A DNA stretch of 51,550 bases from a virus. The position numbers and the translations under genes are program-made. This document shows positions 50,434-51,550 of this stretch, piece by piece (within the stretch, counting starts at the first letter, position 1; every line of letters begins with the position of its first letter). Below the pieces are notes generated by a model, which was not told where the DNA came from, did no database searches, and worked only from the letters and a program-made list of their open reading frames with translations. The stretch lies in IMG/VR virus record IMGVR_UViG_3300013132_003493, positions 1 through 51,550 of that record; one strand, given 5' to 3'.

Positions 50434-51550
50434 ATGTCAATTTTAAGGTCATACTACAATAGGAACAACACCATTCAATTCGATAGTTTTGTAAACACAG
50501 GAAGAAACCCCGTTACTCAACTGTTTTTTGGTGATGGACTTAATCTAAATGTTCCATACGGGTACACTCGTTTCATTTTTGATTTGGACTTAGAACTCCT
50601 AAGACAAAAATTGGAAACAGGTGAAATTGCCACAGGTTGTACCTCTGCAATGACTCATACTCTTGTAATGACAAACACAGGTTCTTTTGATGAAGAACTC
50701 TTAAATGACACTATGAGTGATGGATCGAGAAGAGCAACGTCATTTGATCTTATATTGTTTAGAATACCACTTTTTTCGGGTAGTTCAGGTGATACTCAAA
50801 CTTGGGATGAGGGTGTTGGATATGATTACGTTGAGGATTCCGCAATAGCACAGTTCTCAAATAACAAACCTTATAGTACTCGCCCTTCTAACTGGTTCCA
50901 AACCACTACCATAACGGATTGGTCTGAACCTGGTATCTATAGTAATAGAAACCTCAGTGATATCGATGGTTTGAATTATTCAGGATTGACAATTGTTGAT
51001 CGACAACATTTCGAATTTGGTAACGAAGATATCCACTTTGATATGACCGATGAAATAAATGGAATATTATTCAGTGGAGTTACTGGTGTTACTGGTTGGG
51101 GTATTGCTTATGTCCCTGAGATTGAGAATATTACAGGTCTTACTGAAACATATTCTGTTGGATTTTTTACCCGCCACACTCAAACTTTTTATCAGCCGTT
51201 TTTACAAACAACATATGACGATATTATCGAAGATGATAGAAATACCTTTGTTGTAAACAAACAAAACAAATTATATTTGTACGCATTTGCAAATGGGGAT
51301 TACATTAACTTAGATTATCCACCAAGTGTTGACATTTTAGACCCAAATGGAGACCCAATTGCTGGTTTTACGGGACTTACTACCTGTCTGAGGACAAAAG
51401 GGGTGTACGAGGTTGTAATACCCCCTATAACGGGATATTCTACCCCATGTCAGTTCACAGATGTTTGGTATAATATCGTAAAAGATGGTAATACTCTTCC
51501 AATTGTAGAAAACAATTTTATTTTACAAGCTTCATCAGCCTACTTTACTA
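50434..51550 (+). CDS. Fibre/tail structural protein, 3' end outside window
   Basis: ATG 50434 (MSILRSYYNRNNTIQFDSFV) opens a frame that has no stop before the right edge, giving at least 372 residues. The sequence is beta-rich and low in charge, with many Thr, Ser, Gly and Tyr. Segments include LFFGDGLNLNVPYGYTRFIF, QTFYQPFLQTTYDDIIEDD and YLYAFANGDYINLDYPP. Such composition is usual in tail fibre or baseplate wedge proteins, but no family is recognised. It is preceded by a TATTTATT motif 14 bases upstream. The assignment is by context after the hub protein. Confidence 0.6.
   Translation, partial: MSILRSYYNRNNTIQFDSFVNTGRNPVTQLFFGDGLNLNVPYGYTRFIFDLDLELLRQKLETGEIATGCTSAMTHTLVMTNTGSFDEELLNDTMSDGSRRATSFDLILFRIPLFSGSSGDTQTWDEGVGYDYVEDSAIAQFSNNKPYSTRPSNWFQTTTITDWSEPGIYSNRNLSDIDGLNYSGLTIVDRQHFEFGNEDIHFDMTDEINGILFSGVTGVTGWGIAYVPEIENITGLTETYSVGFFTRHTQTFYQPFLQTTYDDIIEDDRNTFVVNKQNKLYLYAFANGDYINLDYPPSVDILDPNGDPIAGFTGLTTCLRTKGVYEVVIPPITGYSTPCQFTDVWYNIVKDGNTLPIVENNFILQASSAYFT

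Overview
The window is a segment of a large, AT-rich tailed-phage genome whose virion parts resemble a distant T4-type myovirus. The evidence is a contractile sheath, tail tube, tape measure, a tail completion protein resembling T4 gp15, an OB-fold baseplate hub protein, a family-B DNA polymerase with T4-type motifs, and a small sigma factor resembling T4 gp55. I see no tRNA, rRNA, integrase, transposase or CRISPR array. Host genes are absent, so the host cannot be read directly. Most starts lack a clear Shine-Dalgarno sequence (good exceptions precede 30315 and 33821), which is compatible with a Bacteroidota-type host but does not prove one.

Layout. (1) 1-11440, minus strand: a tail-morphogenesis operon read right to left: neck-like protein, gp15-like completion protein, giant sheath, a HAD-fold enzyme, tail tube, tail assembly chaperone with an apparent programmed frameshift, tape measure, and a partial tail/baseplate protein leaving the window. 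A tiny ribbon-helix-helix protein lies on the opposite strand at 9732-9887. (2) 11483-16310, plus strand: SNF2-type helicase, a superoxide dismutase fused to a nuclease-like C-terminus, a neck-like protein and a 111-residue protein. (3) 16251-28680, minus strand: DNA polymerase, a small structural-type protein, and an operon in which two proteins with Thr/Pro-rich mucin-like stalks are followed by three glycosyltransferase-type genes and a methyltransferase. (4) 28727-31297, plus strand: five small proteins including a free-standing WYL-like domain. (5) 31350-45583, plus strand: a glycan and nucleotide cluster with seven more glycosyltransferases, a degenerate nucleotide-sugar dehydrogenase, cupin, heptose-type nucleotidyltransferase and sugar kinase, dUTPase, exonuclease, PhoH and two HAD proteins. 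(6) 45583-51550, plus strand: gp55-like sigma factor and a baseplate/virion block including an OB-fold hub protein and a fibre-like protein leaving the window.

How it fits together. The tube, frameshifted chaperone, tape measure order is the canonical tail module. An 8-base motif, TATTTATA or a one-base variant, recurs on the coding strand upstream of many virion genes on both strands. It is a good candidate for the late promoter read by the gp55-like factor. Its orientation is the reverse complement of the T4 late promoter. The ten glycosyltransferase genes, some directly downstream of the mucin-like stalk genes on the same strand, suggest that this phage glycosylates its own fibres or remodels a surface glycan. 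The observations I rate highest are the SOD-nuclease fusion, the frameshifted chaperone, the promoter motif with its sigma factor, and the stalk-glycosyltransferase operon.
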